In this document: positions 42,677 to 50,839 of the stretch, piece after piece
Position numbering within the stretch: the first letter of the stretch is position 1
How the letters are laid out: every line of letters starts with the position of its first letter
Assembly: GCA_017450965.1 (NCBI GenBank)
Contig: JAFSSQ010000047.1
Span: 1-64,000 of the forward strand
DNA: 64,000 bases
Source of the DNA: Clostridia bacterium
GTDB taxonomy: Bacteria; Bacillota; Clostridia; Oscillospirales; CAG-272
Direction of reading: 5' to 3'
The notes under the pieces: generated by a model
Databases searched by the model: none
Told to the model about the DNA's origin: nothing
Seen by the model: the letters and a program-made list of their open reading frames with translations, nothing else
Translations under genes and position numbers: made by a program

Positions 42677-44140
42677 TCAATGAATCAGGTTTTCATTATC
42701 GCCTTGGACAAATCTGATGCCTACTTGTTTACCGGACGAACCCTGGAGAGCTATTGCGGACGCCTGATTTTCATCTTTGAAATACCAGATCTTGATGAAG
42801 GCTCCGTCTTCTCTTCTGGAGGCGCTGATAAATGCCGTAACCGAGCCTCTCGGTGCATTGATTTGATCCTCAAACAAAAAGTCTCGCATCAGGGTTACGT
42901 CAAACCCGTTTTCTTGTAAGAGCTCCCTGTCTTCTTTCCATAATTCTTTTGCTTTTGTCGACTCGTCACTTTTATCATCCGGTTTTGCTTCATTTGTGCT
43001 TCTGCCGGGCAGCCACTTTCCGTCCTTTTTGATCTGCTCGCCGTTTTTGGCAATGTTTCCTTTACCGTCAGACTCATATTTTGTGCCGTCAGACAGGGTG
43101 AAAGTAGTTGTTCCGTCAGGATTCTTTATCATCTTTGCGCCATCCGAATAGGTGATATCCGCCGAGGTAACGTTTCCGTTCTCGTCGTAGGTGACGTTCC
43201 AGGAGTTTTTGCCGTCTTGGTATTCCGTCAGGTTTCCGCCGGCATCGGTGATCATCCTGTTGCCGGCCGGATCGCTGTACTCCATTGCCTTTGAGTTATT
43301 ATCCACCCAAAGCCTGGAGCCGTCGGCGCCGGTCCATTCGGTCACATTGTTGTTACTGTATATGGGTTCGCCGTTTGAATCATACGTTGTGTTTTTGTTG
43401 GAATCCCAGCGATTCCCGTTGCTGTCTGTGAAGGCGGCAGTGGTGTCCTCGGTCTTTTCGCCGCCGTTCCACGTGACCGTTTTCACCGTCTCGCTGTGCG
43501 CGCCGTCCTTCCATTCTATGGTTGTTGTTTCCTTGTTTTCGCTTTCCGTATAATTGACTTTTGTCCCCTCGGCGTTGACAAACCGGATCCCGTCGTCGGT
43601 GATCGTCAGTTTGGAGCCGCCGGGACCGGTGATCTCTCCCTTTTTAAAGCCGCCGTTTTCGTCCGTTTCGATCCGCTCGTCGCTCCCGGTGATGCCGATA
43701 CCGGTCAGTCCGCCGTCCGCGTTATAATCCAGCGTGTAACCGATACCGAAACTTTCCGAAAAGCTGCCGTCCGTGTTCATCGTCGTGGTTTTCCCGTTCG
43801 GTTCCGTTACGGATTTCCGGCCGTCCCTATACTCGGTCGCGACGTAGCCGTCAGCCGTACGGACAGAGGCGTTTCCCTCCTTGTCCTCGGAATACCGATT
43901 TCCGTTGTAATCAACGGCGGATGTTGTGCCGTCTTTGTATTTTGTGCTGACGCTTCCGTTATCAAACACACGGGTAACCGAGCCGTCGTTGCCCTTGAAT
44001 TCGGTGTAATCGCCTTCAAAAGCATCGTCAGGCGTGCTGATGTCGATTTCATCTGCCGCAAAAACAGAAACGGAAGAAGCGATGGTAAGAATGGAAAAGA
44101 CCATTGCAAAGGCAAGGATAACAGCTATGTATTTCTTCAT
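42677..44140 (-). CDS. Secreted repeat-rich protein (YD/RHS-like short repeats)
   Basis: 487 aa. Sec signal peptide (MKKYIAVILAFAMVFSILT, cleavage near AFA at about 28). From about 35 to 375 the chain is built of short strand-turn units with DG, NG or GN at each turn (GSVSTKYKDGTTSAVDYNGN, SWNVTYDENGNVTSADITY), like YD or toxin-repeat strands. A charged linker leads to a separate C-terminal domain of about 100 residues. No sortase motif or toxin domain recognised. The 5-half of the plus-strand reading (its C-terminus) is noticeably more A+T-rich than neighbours. Last gene of a four-gene operon (ATGA overlap). Confidence 0.8.
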   Translation of the reverse strand: MKKYIAVILAFAMVFSILTIASSVSVFAADEIDISTPDDAFEGDYTEFKGNDGSVTRVFDNGSVSTKYKDGTTSAVDYNGNRYSEDKEGNASVRTADGYVATEYRDGRKSVTEPNGKTTTMNTDGSFSESFGIGYTLDYNADGGLTGIGITGSDERIETDENGGFKKGEITGPGGSKLTITDDGIRFVNAEGTKVNYTESENKETTTIEWKDGAHSETVKTVTWNGGEKTEDTTAAFTDSNGNRWDSNKNTTYDSNGEPIYSNNNVTEWTGADGSRLWVDNNSKAMEYSDPAGNRMITDAGGNLTEYQDGKNSWNVTYDENGNVTSADITYSDGAKMIKNPDGTTTFTLSDGTKYESDGKGNIAKNGEQIKKDGKWLPGRSTNEAKPDDKSDESTKAKELWKEDRELLQENGFDVTLMRDFLFEDQINAPRGSVTAFISASRREDGAFIKIWYFKDENQASAIALQGSSGKQVGIRFVQGDNENLIH

Positions 44141-44772
44141 TTTACGCCGCCTCCTTTGATATGATCCATGATTTCTTCGACCTGTTCTATCTCATCCATT
44201 TTTTCAACAGCCGGGATCTCCTCGTGCGCTTTCTGTATCAGTTCCGCGCCGCCGCCTTTGGCGATCAACTCATAGACCGCCGCCGCCGCTTCGCTGTTGC
44301 CGGCTTTTTCAAGCTGCCGGGCATACGAAAGAAGTGATTGCATATGCTGTGCGTCATAAGATTTGTTACTACGGAACCATCCGCCGTCACGGAAGCCAAA
44401 GAAGCCGATTATGCCGATTACTGCGACAAGCAAGATTACAAGAAAAGCCTTGCCGCCCTTGCCATTTTTCTTTTTGGCAGGTGCGGCGGACTGCTGATAG
44501 ACGTACGCCTGCTGCTGCGCGGGCTGCCGACCGGCGGACGCCTGCTGCTGCGCTCTCGCCGCGTTCCGCTGCGCGAACTGCTCCGGGATCCGCACCTGCG
44601 GCCGCGGAGTGTATGAGTACGGCTGCGGATCCGCCTGCCGCTGCGGCTGCGGATCGGGAGAGCTCTTCGGCTGCTGCGGCTGCGCCGCCTGCGGGACGGG
44701 CGAGCCGCAGGAAGGACAAAACTTTACCCCTTCATCGAGCGCCGAACCGCAGTTTTGACAAAATTTGGCCAT
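44137..44772 (-). CDS. Zinc-ribbon single-pass membrane protein
   Basis: 211 aa. N-terminal zinc ribbon (CQNCGSALDEGVKFCPSCGSP), a long Gln/Pro/Ala-rich linker (about 27-100), one membrane helix (about 108-127), and an external helical part resembling a single repeat pair (SLLSYARQLEKAGNSEAAAAVYELI). AAAGGAG before ATG. Overlaps the secreted repeat gene. Function unknown; the topology links a cytosolic zinc ribbon with the outside. Confidence 0.82.
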   Translation of the reverse strand: MAKFCQNCGSALDEGVKFCPSCGSPVPQAAQPQQPKSSPDPQPQRQADPQPYSYTPRPQVRIPEQFAQRNAARAQQQASAGRQPAQQQAYVYQQSAAPAKKKNGKGGKAFLVILLVAVIGIIGFFGFRDGGWFRSNKSYDAQHMQSLLSYARQLEKAGNSEAAAAVYELIAKGGGAELIQKAHEEIPAVEKMDEIEQVEEIMDHIKGGGVK

Positions 44773-44786
44773 CGAAATACGCTCCT

Positions 44787-45404
44787 TTACTGTTTGGCGT
44801 TGGGACAGCGCGAAAGGATATACTGCTGCACGAACGCAAAATCTTCGTCCGCCGCGTAGATCTGGTTATGCTCCAGCGTTTCCTTTACCTTGATCACGTG
44901 GCGGCGGGGATACGGGCTCACCTTTTTGACCTTTGCAAACTCCGTATACATCTCCGTCCGCTGCGCGGCGATACCCGCCGCGAAGGCGCCGTGGGTCCCC
45001 GAGGCGGCGCCGGCGGTCATCGCCGCGCGGCCGATCTTTTTGGCTTTTTCGGCCTGTGAGGCGATCTGCCTGTGCACAAAGCCGGTTTCGTCCATCTCAA
45101 ACTCAACGATATATTTACCGCCCATGATCGCGGCGTATATGAGGTATCCCAAACCTACAACAGCAGTCATTCCCAAAAGGAAATATCCCAAAAACGGCAG
45201 GTTCTCCGCCGCCTTGTCCGCGCCCCATTTGGCCGCGTCGGAGATCAGCACGACGGCGGACACGCCGAGAAACAGGAAGAAAAAGATCTTCCAGACCAGA
45301 ACAAAGAATCTGAGGTCTTTGAACAGGTTGATCTCATAGACCCAGCGGTATTTGCCGTCGTCGCAGAGCGTCACCTTGCTGTGATACGTTCTTTCGTCAT
45401 TCAT
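44787..45404 (-). CDS. Two-helix membrane protein of unknown function
   Basis: 205 aa. N-terminal strand region (YHSKVTLCDDGKYRWVYEINLFKD), two helices (about 32-54 and 70-94), and a cytosolic C-terminal domain with VEFEMDETGFVHRQ and PRRHVIKVKETLEHNQIYA, a beta pattern like PH-type membrane-associated domains. Gly/Ala-rich stretch at about 128-147. Between the two zinc-ribbon genes. Confidence 0.72.
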   Translation of the reverse strand: MNDERTYHSKVTLCDDGKYRWVYEINLFKDLRFFVLVWKIFFFLFLGVSAVVLISDAAKWGADKAAENLPFLGYFLLGMTAVVGLGYLIYAAIMGGKYIVEFEMDETGFVHRQIASQAEKAKKIGRAAMTAGAASGTHGAFAAGIAAQRTEMYTEFAKVKKVSPYPRRHVIKVKETLEHNQIYAADEDFAFVQQYILSRCPNAKQ

Positions 45405-45420
45405 AAGAAGCCGTCCCCCG

Positions 45421-46161
45421 TTATTTCAGCAAAGGCAAGCCGCATTTTTGGCAGCGGTCGGCGTCCGTCGGGTTCTTAGACACGCAGCTGACGCAGACGA
45501 GATACGGCGCCTTTGCTTTATCGTACAATTCATACGGGAAATGGAACTGCGGATGATAGCGGAAGCGGTCGCCTATCTGCAGATAATCCCACGCCCAGAT
45601 CTGGGACCCTTCCCGCTCGACGATTTTCTTGTTCTTGCCGTCCGCCGTTCTGACCACGGTGATATACTCCGTATAATAGCTGTCGTTGTCGGCGTTTTTA
45701 TGGCGATAGGCACGACGGGTTTTTTTATCGATTACCGTTGCCTCGTAGGCGTTTTTCGCGCGCTCTTTGATCCGGCCGTAAAGAGCAAAAACAAGAAAAA
45801 CCGCAGAAACGATCCCGCCGTATTTCAACGCTGCGGAAAGTTCCATTTCACCGCTGAATATACTGTAAGCGGCAAAGCCGATCAGCGGCAAAGGAATAAG
45901 GAAAAGGGAATACAGCCCCGCAGACTTTCGGTTTTTCCTGACGACCGCAAGAATTTCGGGGTCGTTAACCCGATCGGAAAAACCGGGGGCAGGGACGCCT
46001 TGACGCGCGGCGCCGTTCCCGGCGTAAGCCGGAGCGGCATGCGGCTGAGCGGGCGGCGCGGTTTGCGGCGCCGCGTTCTGCTGTATCGGCTCACCGCACT
46101 CGGGGCAGAACTTTGCCCCCTCGCCGAGCGCCGATCCGCAGTTTGGACAAAAATGTGCCAT
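45421..46161 (-). CDS. Double zinc-ribbon membrane protein
   Basis: 246 aa from the ATG at 46161 (AAAGGAG); the upstream frame crosses the stem-loop array. Zinc ribbon at the N-terminus (CPNCGSALGEGAKFCPECGEP), Pro/Ala linker, two helices (about 82-104, 112-130), a cytosolic part (YRHKNADNDSYYTEYITVVRTADGKNKKI) and a second zinc ribbon at the very C-terminus (CVSCVSKNPTDADRCQKCGLP). First gene of the operon. Confidence 0.82.
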   Translation of the reverse strand: MAHFCPNCGSALGEGAKFCPECGEPIQQNAAPQTAPPAQPHAAPAYAGNGAARQGVPAPGFSDRVNDPEILAVVRKNRKSAGLYSLFLIPLPLIGFAAYSIFSGEMELSAALKYGGIVSAVFLVFALYGRIKERAKNAYEATVIDKKTRRAYRHKNADNDSYYTEYITVVRTADGKNKKIVEREGSQIWAWDYLQIGDRFRYHPQFHFPYELYDKAKAPYLVCVSCVSKNPTDADRCQKCGLPLLK

Positions 46162-46237
46162 AACGATATTCTCCTTTGTTCCGTTATCAGATAACGGTTT
46201 TTTGCCGGGATCGGGATAAAAACCGTGCAGTGAAAAC

Positions 46238-46266
46238 ATTATATCATGTTTGAATGAAAAAATCAA
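46238..46266 (-). promoter_or_regulatory. Promoter of the zinc-ribbon/secreted-repeat operon
   Basis: On the minus strand TTGATT, 17 nt, TATAAT. Confidence 0.78.
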
Positions 46267-46289
46267 TAATAACGTCGCAGAGCGCCTTG

Positions 46290-46443
46290 TGATGTATCTC
46301 CGCTTCGCTCCGAAATGATGCAGATTGCTGCGCGATCCATGATGCGATGTTTGCCCCTCATGTCCCGCAGGACACATCATGGCCGAAGGCAGCATCATGT
46401 GCGAAGCACACATCATTTGCCCCGCAAGGGGCAAACATCATTG
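46290..46443. repeat. Array of mini stem-loops joined by a CATCATG-type linker
   Basis: At least five hairpins with different stems: GATTGC-TGC-GCGATC (46323-46337), TGTCC-CGCA-GGACA (46361-46374), GCC-GAA-GGC (46382-46390), TGTGC-GAA-GCACA (46398-46410) and TTTGCCCC-GCAA-GGGGCAAA (46416-46435). They are separated by CATCATG/CATCATT, or the reverse form CATGATG in the left half. Stems are unrelated in sequence while the linker is constant. A truncated half-unit (GATGTTTGCCCC, 46346-46357) mirrors the last hairpin. Not a CRISPR array. Confidence 0.75.
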
Positions 46444-46474
46444 AAAAAAGCACTGCTGTTGCAGTGCTTTTTTC
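46444..46474. terminator. Bidirectional terminator-like hairpin at the end of the CATCATG array
   Basis: AAAAAAGCACTGC, TGTT, GCAGTGCTTTTTT. Confidence 0.75.
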
Positions 46475-46493
46475 TTGGTCGGAGTGACAAGAT
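46475..46493 (-). repeat. Duplicate of the 3' end of tRNA-Pro (att-like or tRNA remnant)
   Basis: 19 nt identical to the tRNA-Pro 3' end including CCA (second copy 46710-46728). Both copies are followed, on the tRNA strand, by a terminator hairpin. The remainder of the tRNA is absent. Confidence 0.7.
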
Positions 46494-46681
46494 CACCCTC
46501 TCGAAACGCTCCCCCGGAGCGACGGACGAACCGCCGGCTGCCGACACGGGGTCTGCCCTGTCGCTCCCCTCGATTTTCTTCTACCTTTCACCTCTTCACT
46601 CTTCACTTTTACTTCTTACCTCCCAAAAGTCCTGCGCAAGTGAAGAAGAAACGAAGAGTGAATAGTGAATAGTGAATAAGG
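46494..46681. other. Non-coding stretch between the two tRNA-Pro 3' copies
   Basis: No gene. Contains CTTCACTCTTCAC and, further on, GAGTGAATAGTGAATAG with GTGAATA three times in tandem, partly complementary to the former. Confidence 0.4.
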
Positions 46682-46710
46682 AAAAATCCCGCGCTGGCGC
46701 GCAGGATTTT
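46682..46710 (-). terminator. Terminator of tRNA-Pro
   Basis: AAAAATCCTGCGCG, CCAG, CGCGGGATTTTT on the minus strand, directly after the CCA end. Confidence 0.85.
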
Positions 46711-46787
46711 TGGTCGGAGTGACAAGATTTGAACTTGCGACCTCTTGGTCCCGAACCAAGCGCTCTACCAATCTGAGCCACACCCCG
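46711..46787 (-). tRNA. tRNA-Pro (anticodon CGG)
   Basis: 77 nt with encoded CCA. Acceptor stem CGGGGTG/CACTCCG (one G-U pair), anticodon stem CTTGG/CCAAG around loop TTCGGGA (anticodon CGG), T arm GCAAG-TTCAAAT-CTTGT. Has its own promoter and terminator. Its 3' end is partly duplicated 235 bp downstream. Confidence 0.97.
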
Positions 46788-46799
46788 ATAGCGGGATTT

Positions 46800-46828
46800 A
46801 TTATAGCAAAACCGGGCGCGGATGTCAA
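46800..46828 (-). promoter_or_regulatory. Promoter of tRNA-Pro
   Basis: On the minus strand TTGACA, 17 nt, TATAAT, 13 nt before the tRNA: a perfect consensus. Confidence 0.92.
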
Positions 46829-46896
46829 GCGCTTTTTCAAAAAGGATCAAAAACTCTGTAAAAACGCGGAAGACGGGCAGAAAAAGACGGGACGGG

Positions 46897-46931
46897 GAGG
46901 GGACGCGCCGGTATTCCCGGCGCGTCCGCCG
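46897..46931 (-). other. Stem-loop after the MFS transporter gene
   Basis: GGACGCGCCGG, TATT-type loop, CCGGCGCGTCC. No U tract follows, so termination is uncertain. Confidence 0.4.
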
Positions 46932-46935
46932 TTTG

Positions 46936-48186
46936 TTACGTGTGTTCTTCCGGGCGTTTTTTTGCGTAGAGCTTGGGGTAGATCCGCCGGTCGCGCCGGA
47001 GGAGGATCAGCCCGAGAAAAAGCGACGCCGCAAGCAGGGAGAATACGGCGATCCACGCCGCCACGTTGCCGCACTCGTCGTACAGCGTCCCGAGGGAAAG
47101 GCGCGCCGCCCCCTCGAAGATCTGCGTCAGGACCGTGCCGAAACCGACGATCCGGCCGCGGTGCGTGGCGGGGACGCGGGCGGTGAGATAGGGGCCGTCC
47201 GCGATCGTGGTGAAGATCTCGCCCCAGGTAAAGAGCGTCATCGAGAGATAATAGAGGGGAATGATCCCGAGCCCGAGCAAAAAGAGAAGATAACCGAGAA
47301 GGAGCTGCAGGATCCCCGCGACCGTCTTCTGCGGCCCGGAGAGGCGGGCGGTCAGGCGGGTGATGAGCGGCGTGAAAAGGACCACGACGATGCAGTTGAT
47401 GCTGGAGATACTGCCGTAAAGGAGGGCGCCGTTTTCCCCGTGGATCCGCCCGAGATCCAGCGGCATCAGAAAACCGAACTGGGAATAGGCGGCAAAGTAA
47501 AACGCCATCACGAAAAGGTAAAGCAGGACGGTCTTGTTCCGCTTCAGCACGGCAAACAGGCCGAGCCCGCGCTCCTCCTTCTGGTATTCCGCTTCCTCGC
47601 CCGTTTCCTCGCGCGGCGCAACGTCGCGCACGAAAAAGAAGATCAGCGCGGTGGAGATCCCGATCGAAACGCCGCTGATGAGAAAGGCGAGCCAGAGATA
47701 GTTCTGGAACAGAAAGCCCGCGATCGTCGGGGAAAGGATCATCCCGAGATTGGCGCCGAGATAACCGAGCGAGTAGGCGCGGTCGCGGTCGGCCGTCGGA
47801 TTGAGATCGGCGATGAGCGCGGAATAGGCCGGTCCCTCCAACCCCTGAAAAAGTCCTCCCACGGCCAGAACGGCGACCGTGAAGACCCCCATCGGCAGGC
47901 AGGCGCACAAAAGGAACAGCGCCACGGAAAACGCGTCGCAGATCACGATGATCTTCTTTTTTTCGCAGCGGTCGGCGAGCTTGCCGCCGACGACGGTGGC
48001 GGGGAGGTAAAGCGCGCCCGTTACCACCGAAAAGAGCGCCGCGCCGCTCGCGCTCATCCCGAGCTTCCGGGTCAGAATCATCGTCAGCATCGGCCAGACC
48101 ATCGCGCCGAGACTGGTCACGACCCGGCCGAAAAAGAGGACGTAGTTTTCCCGCCGCAGGCCCCGGTACTGTGAAAACAGCTTCAA
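46936..48186 (-). CDS. MFS transporter (multidrug/sugar efflux type)
   Basis: 416 aa from a TTG at 48186 after AAAGGAG. Twelve membrane helices. MFS features: GKLADRCEKKKIIV in the loop 2-3 position, GYLGANLGMILSPTIAGFLF, and a central cytosolic loop of about 30 residues (APREETGEEAEYQKEERG). Family members export drugs or transport small solutes; the substrate cannot be told. Downstream of the YbaK-type gene with a 13-nt gap. Confidence 0.88.
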   Translation of the reverse strand: MKLFSQYRGLRRENYVLFFGRVVTSLGAMVWPMLTMILTRKLGMSASGAALFSVVTGALYLPATVVGGKLADRCEKKKIIVICDAFSVALFLLCACLPMGVFTVAVLAVGGLFQGLEGPAYSALIADLNPTADRDRAYSLGYLGANLGMILSPTIAGFLFQNYLWLAFLISGVSIGISTALIFFFVRDVAPREETGEEAEYQKEERGLGLFAVLKRNKTVLLYLFVMAFYFAAYSQFGFLMPLDLGRIHGENGALLYGSISSINCIVVVLFTPLITRLTARLSGPQKTVAGILQLLLGYLLFLLGLGIIPLYYLSMTLFTWGEIFTTIADGPYLTARVPATHRGRIVGFGTVLTQIFEGAARLSLGTLYDECGNVAAWIAVFSLLAASLFLGLILLRRDRRIYPKLYAKKRPEEHT

Positions 48187-48199
48187 AACGCTTCTCCTT

Positions 48200-48676
48200 T
48201 CACTCCCGGACCAGATCGGCAAGCGCCGCGCCCGACGCGCGGATCAGCTCGGCGGGGGTCAGGCGGATCTGGCAGCCTACTCTGCCGCCGGAGCAGCAGA
48301 TCCGCTCCTTTTCTGCCGCGATCCCGTCAAGGAAGGCGGGAAACGGCTTTTTCATCCCGATCGGAGAGCAGCCGCCGTGGATATACCCCGTAAGGGGGAG
48401 GAGATCCTTTTGCGGGATCATCTCCACCGCCTTTTCTCCCGCGGCGCGCGCCGCCTTTTTGAGATCCAGCTCCCCGTCGCTGCGGATCATAAAAACGTAA
48501 TGCCCGCCCGAACGCCCGACGGTAACGAGCGTTTTGAAGAGCTCGTCCGGGGGAAAGCCGAGAGTCGCGGCGATCTCGGCGGCGTTTCCGGCGTTTTCAT
48601 ACAAAAACCGTTCATAGCGCACCCCGAGCGAGTCGAGGATACGCATCGCGTTCGTCTTTTCTTCTTTTTTTCCCAT
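48200..48676 (-). CDS. ybaK: Cys-tRNA(Pro) deacylase, YbaK/EbsC family
   Basis: 158 aa from the ATG at 48676. Hydrolyses Cys-tRNA-Pro formed by ProRS error. FLYENAGNAAEIAATLGFPPDELFKTLV, the catalytic-Lys region KAVEMIPQKDL, GYIHGGCSPIGMKK and the C-terminal GGRVGCQIRLTPAELI are family motifs. Useful here because the window's ProRS lacks the editing insertion (inference). After a terminator that follows rplA, so transcription may be separate. Confidence 0.93.
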   Translation of the reverse strand: MGKKEEKTNAMRILDSLGVRYERFLYENAGNAAEIAATLGFPPDELFKTLVTVGRSGGHYVFMIRSDGELDLKKAARAAGEKAVEMIPQKDLLPLTGYIHGGCSPIGMKKPFPAFLDGIAAEKERICCSGGRVGCQIRLTPAELIRASGAALADLVRE

Positions 48677-48685
48677 GTCATGCTC

Positions 48686-48716
48686 CAAAGAGAAAGCGGC
48701 ACGGAAACCGTGCCGC
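48686..48716 (-). terminator. Terminator after rplA
   Basis: GCGGCACGG, 3-nt loop, CCGTGCCGC, followed by TTTCTCTTT on the minus strand. The U tract is interrupted, so read-through into ybaK is likely. Confidence 0.7.
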
Positions 48717-48726
48717 CATCTGAAAA

Positions 48727-49419
48727 TCAAACAAGCTTTGCGTAGTTGATCTTCACGCCGGGCCCCATCGTGGACGCGACAACGCAGGACTTGATGTACT
48801 GTCCCTTGAGGGAAGCGGGTCTTGCCTTGATGATCGCGTTGATCAGGGTGGTGAAGTTCTCCGCCAGTTTCTCCGGTCCGAAGGACGCCTTGCCGATCGG
48901 GCAGTGGATGATGTTGGTCTTGTCGAGACGGTACTCGATCTTACCGGCCTTCGCCTCTTTGACGGCGCGGGCCACATCCATCGTCACGGTGCCGGCCTTC
49001 GGGTTCGGCATCAGGCCTTTCGGGCCGAGGACCTTACCGAGACGGCCGATCACGCCCATCATATCGGGCGTGGCGATGACCACGTCGAACTCAAACCAGT
49101 TTTCGCCGGTGATCTTGGCGACGAGATCCTCCGCTCCGACGTAGTCGGCGCCCGCCTCCTCGGCGGCCTTGGCGTGCTCGCCCTTGGCAAACACGAGGGT
49201 ACGGACGGTCTTGCCGGTGCCGTGCGGAAGGACGATCGCGCCTCTGACCTGCTGGTCGGCGTGGCGGCTGTCAACGCCGAGGCGGACGTGCAGTTCGACC
49301 GTTTCGTCAAACTTCGCCGTGGCGGTCTTGCAGACGAGCTCAACGGCTTCGTTTGCGTCGTAGAGCTTGGATTTTTCGATCAGGGCGAGATTCGCCGCGT
49401 ATTTTTTTCCTGTTTTCAT
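48727..49419 (-). CDS. rplA: Ribosomal protein L1
   Basis: 230 aa, full length. Binds 23S rRNA at the E-site stalk and usually represses its own m[24 protein letters not shown] at the N-terminus and the [20 protein letters not shown] and [15 protein letters not shown] motifs are present. Last ribosomal gene of the rpmG-secE-nusG-rplK-rplA operon. Confidence 0.97.
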   Translation of the reverse strand: MKTGKKYAANLALIEKSKLYDANEAVELVCKTATAKFDETVELHVRLGVDSRHADQQVRGAIVLPHGTGKTVRTLVFAKGEHAKAAEEAGADYVGAEDLVAKITGENWFEFDVVIATPDMMGVIGRLGKVLGPKGLMPNPKAGTVTMDVARAVKEAKAGKIEYRLDKTNIIHCPIGKASFGPEKLAENFTTLINAIIKARPASLKGQYIKSCVVASTMGPGVKINYAKLV

Positions 49420-49434
49420 CGTTCGGTCCCTCCC

Positions 49435-49860
49435 TTAGTCCTCGACGGTAACGCCCATGCTGCGGGCCGTACCGGCGATCATGCTCATAGCGGCTTCCAC
49501 GGAAGCGGCGTTCAGGTCGGGAGCCTTCATCTCCGCGATCTTGCGGACCTGCTCCTTGGTGATCTTGGCAACTTTCGTCTTGTTCGGCTCGCCGGACGCC
49601 TTTTCAAGGCCGGCCGCCTTCAAAATCAGGACGGACGCCGGAGGGGTCTTGGTGATGAAGGAGAAGGAACGGTCCGCGTAAACGGTGATGACGACCGGAA
49701 TGATCAGGCCGACGTCGTTTTTCGTTCTCTCGTTGAACTCCTTACAAAAGATCGGCGCGGGAACGCCGTGCGGGCCGAGAGCCGGTCCGACAGGCGGCTG
49801 CGGGGTCGCCTGACCGGCGGGAAGCTGAAGCTTGATATAAGCCGTAACTTTCTTTGCCAT
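49435..49860 (-). CDS. rplK: Ribosomal protein L11
   Basis: 141 aa. [23 protein letters not shown] at the N-terminus and the rRNA-binding C-terminal domain ([24 protein letters not shown]). Part of the GTPase-associated centre. AGGAGG before ATG; 15 nt before rplA. Confidence 0.97.
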   Translation of the reverse strand: MAKKVTAYIKLQLPAGQATPQPPVGPALGPHGVPAPIFCKEFNERTKNDVGLIIPVVITVYADRSFSFITKTPPASVLILKAAGLEKASGEPNKTKVAKITKEQVRKIAEMKAPDLNAASVEAAMSMIAGTARSMGVTVED

Positions 49861-49938
49861 AATGAAAATACCTCCTGTGGTTTTTCGGAAGGGTCGCTTC
49901 CTCCCACATTTTTGCGCTTTTGCGCTGAAATTTTTAGA

Positions 49939-50484
49939 TCAGTTGTCTTTGTCCGCTTTGACTTCGGACGTGCTGAGCATGATCGGCATCTCGCGGCGGC
50001 CGGCGGAAACGAGAACGGTGAGCTCCTTCTGATCCTCGGAGATCGCCTGGACCGTTCCTTTGTATCCGGCAAATACGCCGCCCGCGATGACGACGGTATC
50101 GCCCACCTTGTAGGAAAGGCGGACGGACGGCTCCTCCACGTGGAGGGCCTCCACCTCCTCGTCCTTCAGCGGGACGGGGTGGGATCCGGGACCGACGAAC
50201 CCGGTCACGCCGCGGATGTTGCGCACGACGTGCCAGCTTTCGTCCGTCATGATCATCTTGACGAGCACGTAGGAGGGAAAGATCTTGGTCTCCACTTCCT
50301 TTTCCACATCGCCGTCCTTTTCGATGATCTTTTCGACCGGAATGACACATTCAAAGATCAGATGCCCGAGACCGCGGTTTTCCACGATCTTTTCCAGGTT
50401 GGTCTTGACCTTGTTCTCGTAGCCGGAATAGGTGTGCGCCACGTACCATCTCGGCCCGAGATTGCTTTCATTAAAATCGCTCAT
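49939..50484 (-). CDS. nusG: Transcription antitermination factor NusG
   Basis: 181 aa. NGN domain (RWYVAHTYSGYENKVKTNLEK ... KIFPSYVLVKMIMTDESWHVVRN) and a C-terminal KOW domain (VGDTVVIAGGVFAGYKGTVQAI). Binds RNA polymerase and couples it with the ribosome or Rho. Between secE and rplK as usual. Confidence 0.97.
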   Translation of the reverse strand: MSDFNESNLGPRWYVAHTYSGYENKVKTNLEKIVENRGLGHLIFECVIPVEKIIEKDGDVEKEVETKIFPSYVLVKMIMTDESWHVVRNIRGVTGFVGPGSHPVPLKDEEVEALHVEEPSVRLSYKVGDTVVIAGGVFAGYKGTVQAISEDQKELTVLVSAGRREMPIMLSTSEVKADKDN

Positions 50485-50496
50485 TCTGCTTCCCCG

Positions 50497-50751
50497 TCAA
50501 TAAAGCTTTCCGAGGAGCGAGATCCCGCCGGAGAAAATCAGATCGAGGAGGAAGATAAAGACGCCGATCAGAATGATGGAAACAAGCACGAGGATCGTGT
50601 TGTTCTTCACGTCTTTTTTCGGGCTCCAGGTGATCTTTTTCAGCTCGCTGGCGTAATCGCGGAAAAACTTTTTGATCCTGGCTCCGAGGGACGGTTTGTC
50701 TTTTTTCGGTTTATCCGCTGCCTTTTTGACGGTTTCTTTTTTCTCTGCCAT
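50497..50751 (-). CDS. secE: Preprotein translocase subunit SecE
   Basis: 84 aa. Lys-rich N-terminus, an amphipathic helix (LGARIKKFFRDYASELKKITWS) with the conserved W-P pair, and one C-terminal membrane helix (about 58-78). AAGGAG before ATG. Confidence 0.95.
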   Translation of the reverse strand: MAEKKETVKKAADKPKKDKPSLGARIKKFFRDYASELKKITWSPKKDVKNNTILVLVSIILIGVFIFLLDLIFSGGISLLGKLY

Positions 50752-50839
50752 GGTTTCTCCTTATCTGCGGCGAAGAATGATTGCACGCCGTGCGTCCCAA
50801 AGCCCTCCGTCGCCGCCGGCGGGCAGGACAAAAAACGCG

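Noticed and set aside
46290..46443. CRISPR array
   Set aside because: The constant parts are only 7 nt and the variable parts are perfect hairpins; no cas genes nearby.
46711..48676. Functional linkage of tRNA-Pro with the YbaK-type deacylase
   Set aside because: The adjacency is suggestive, but the MFS gene and separate promoter lie between them; it is probably chance.
50752..50839. tRNA-Trp between rpmG and secE
   Set aside because: That tRNA often lies there in other Bacillota, but no cloverleaf can be drawn in these 88 nt.
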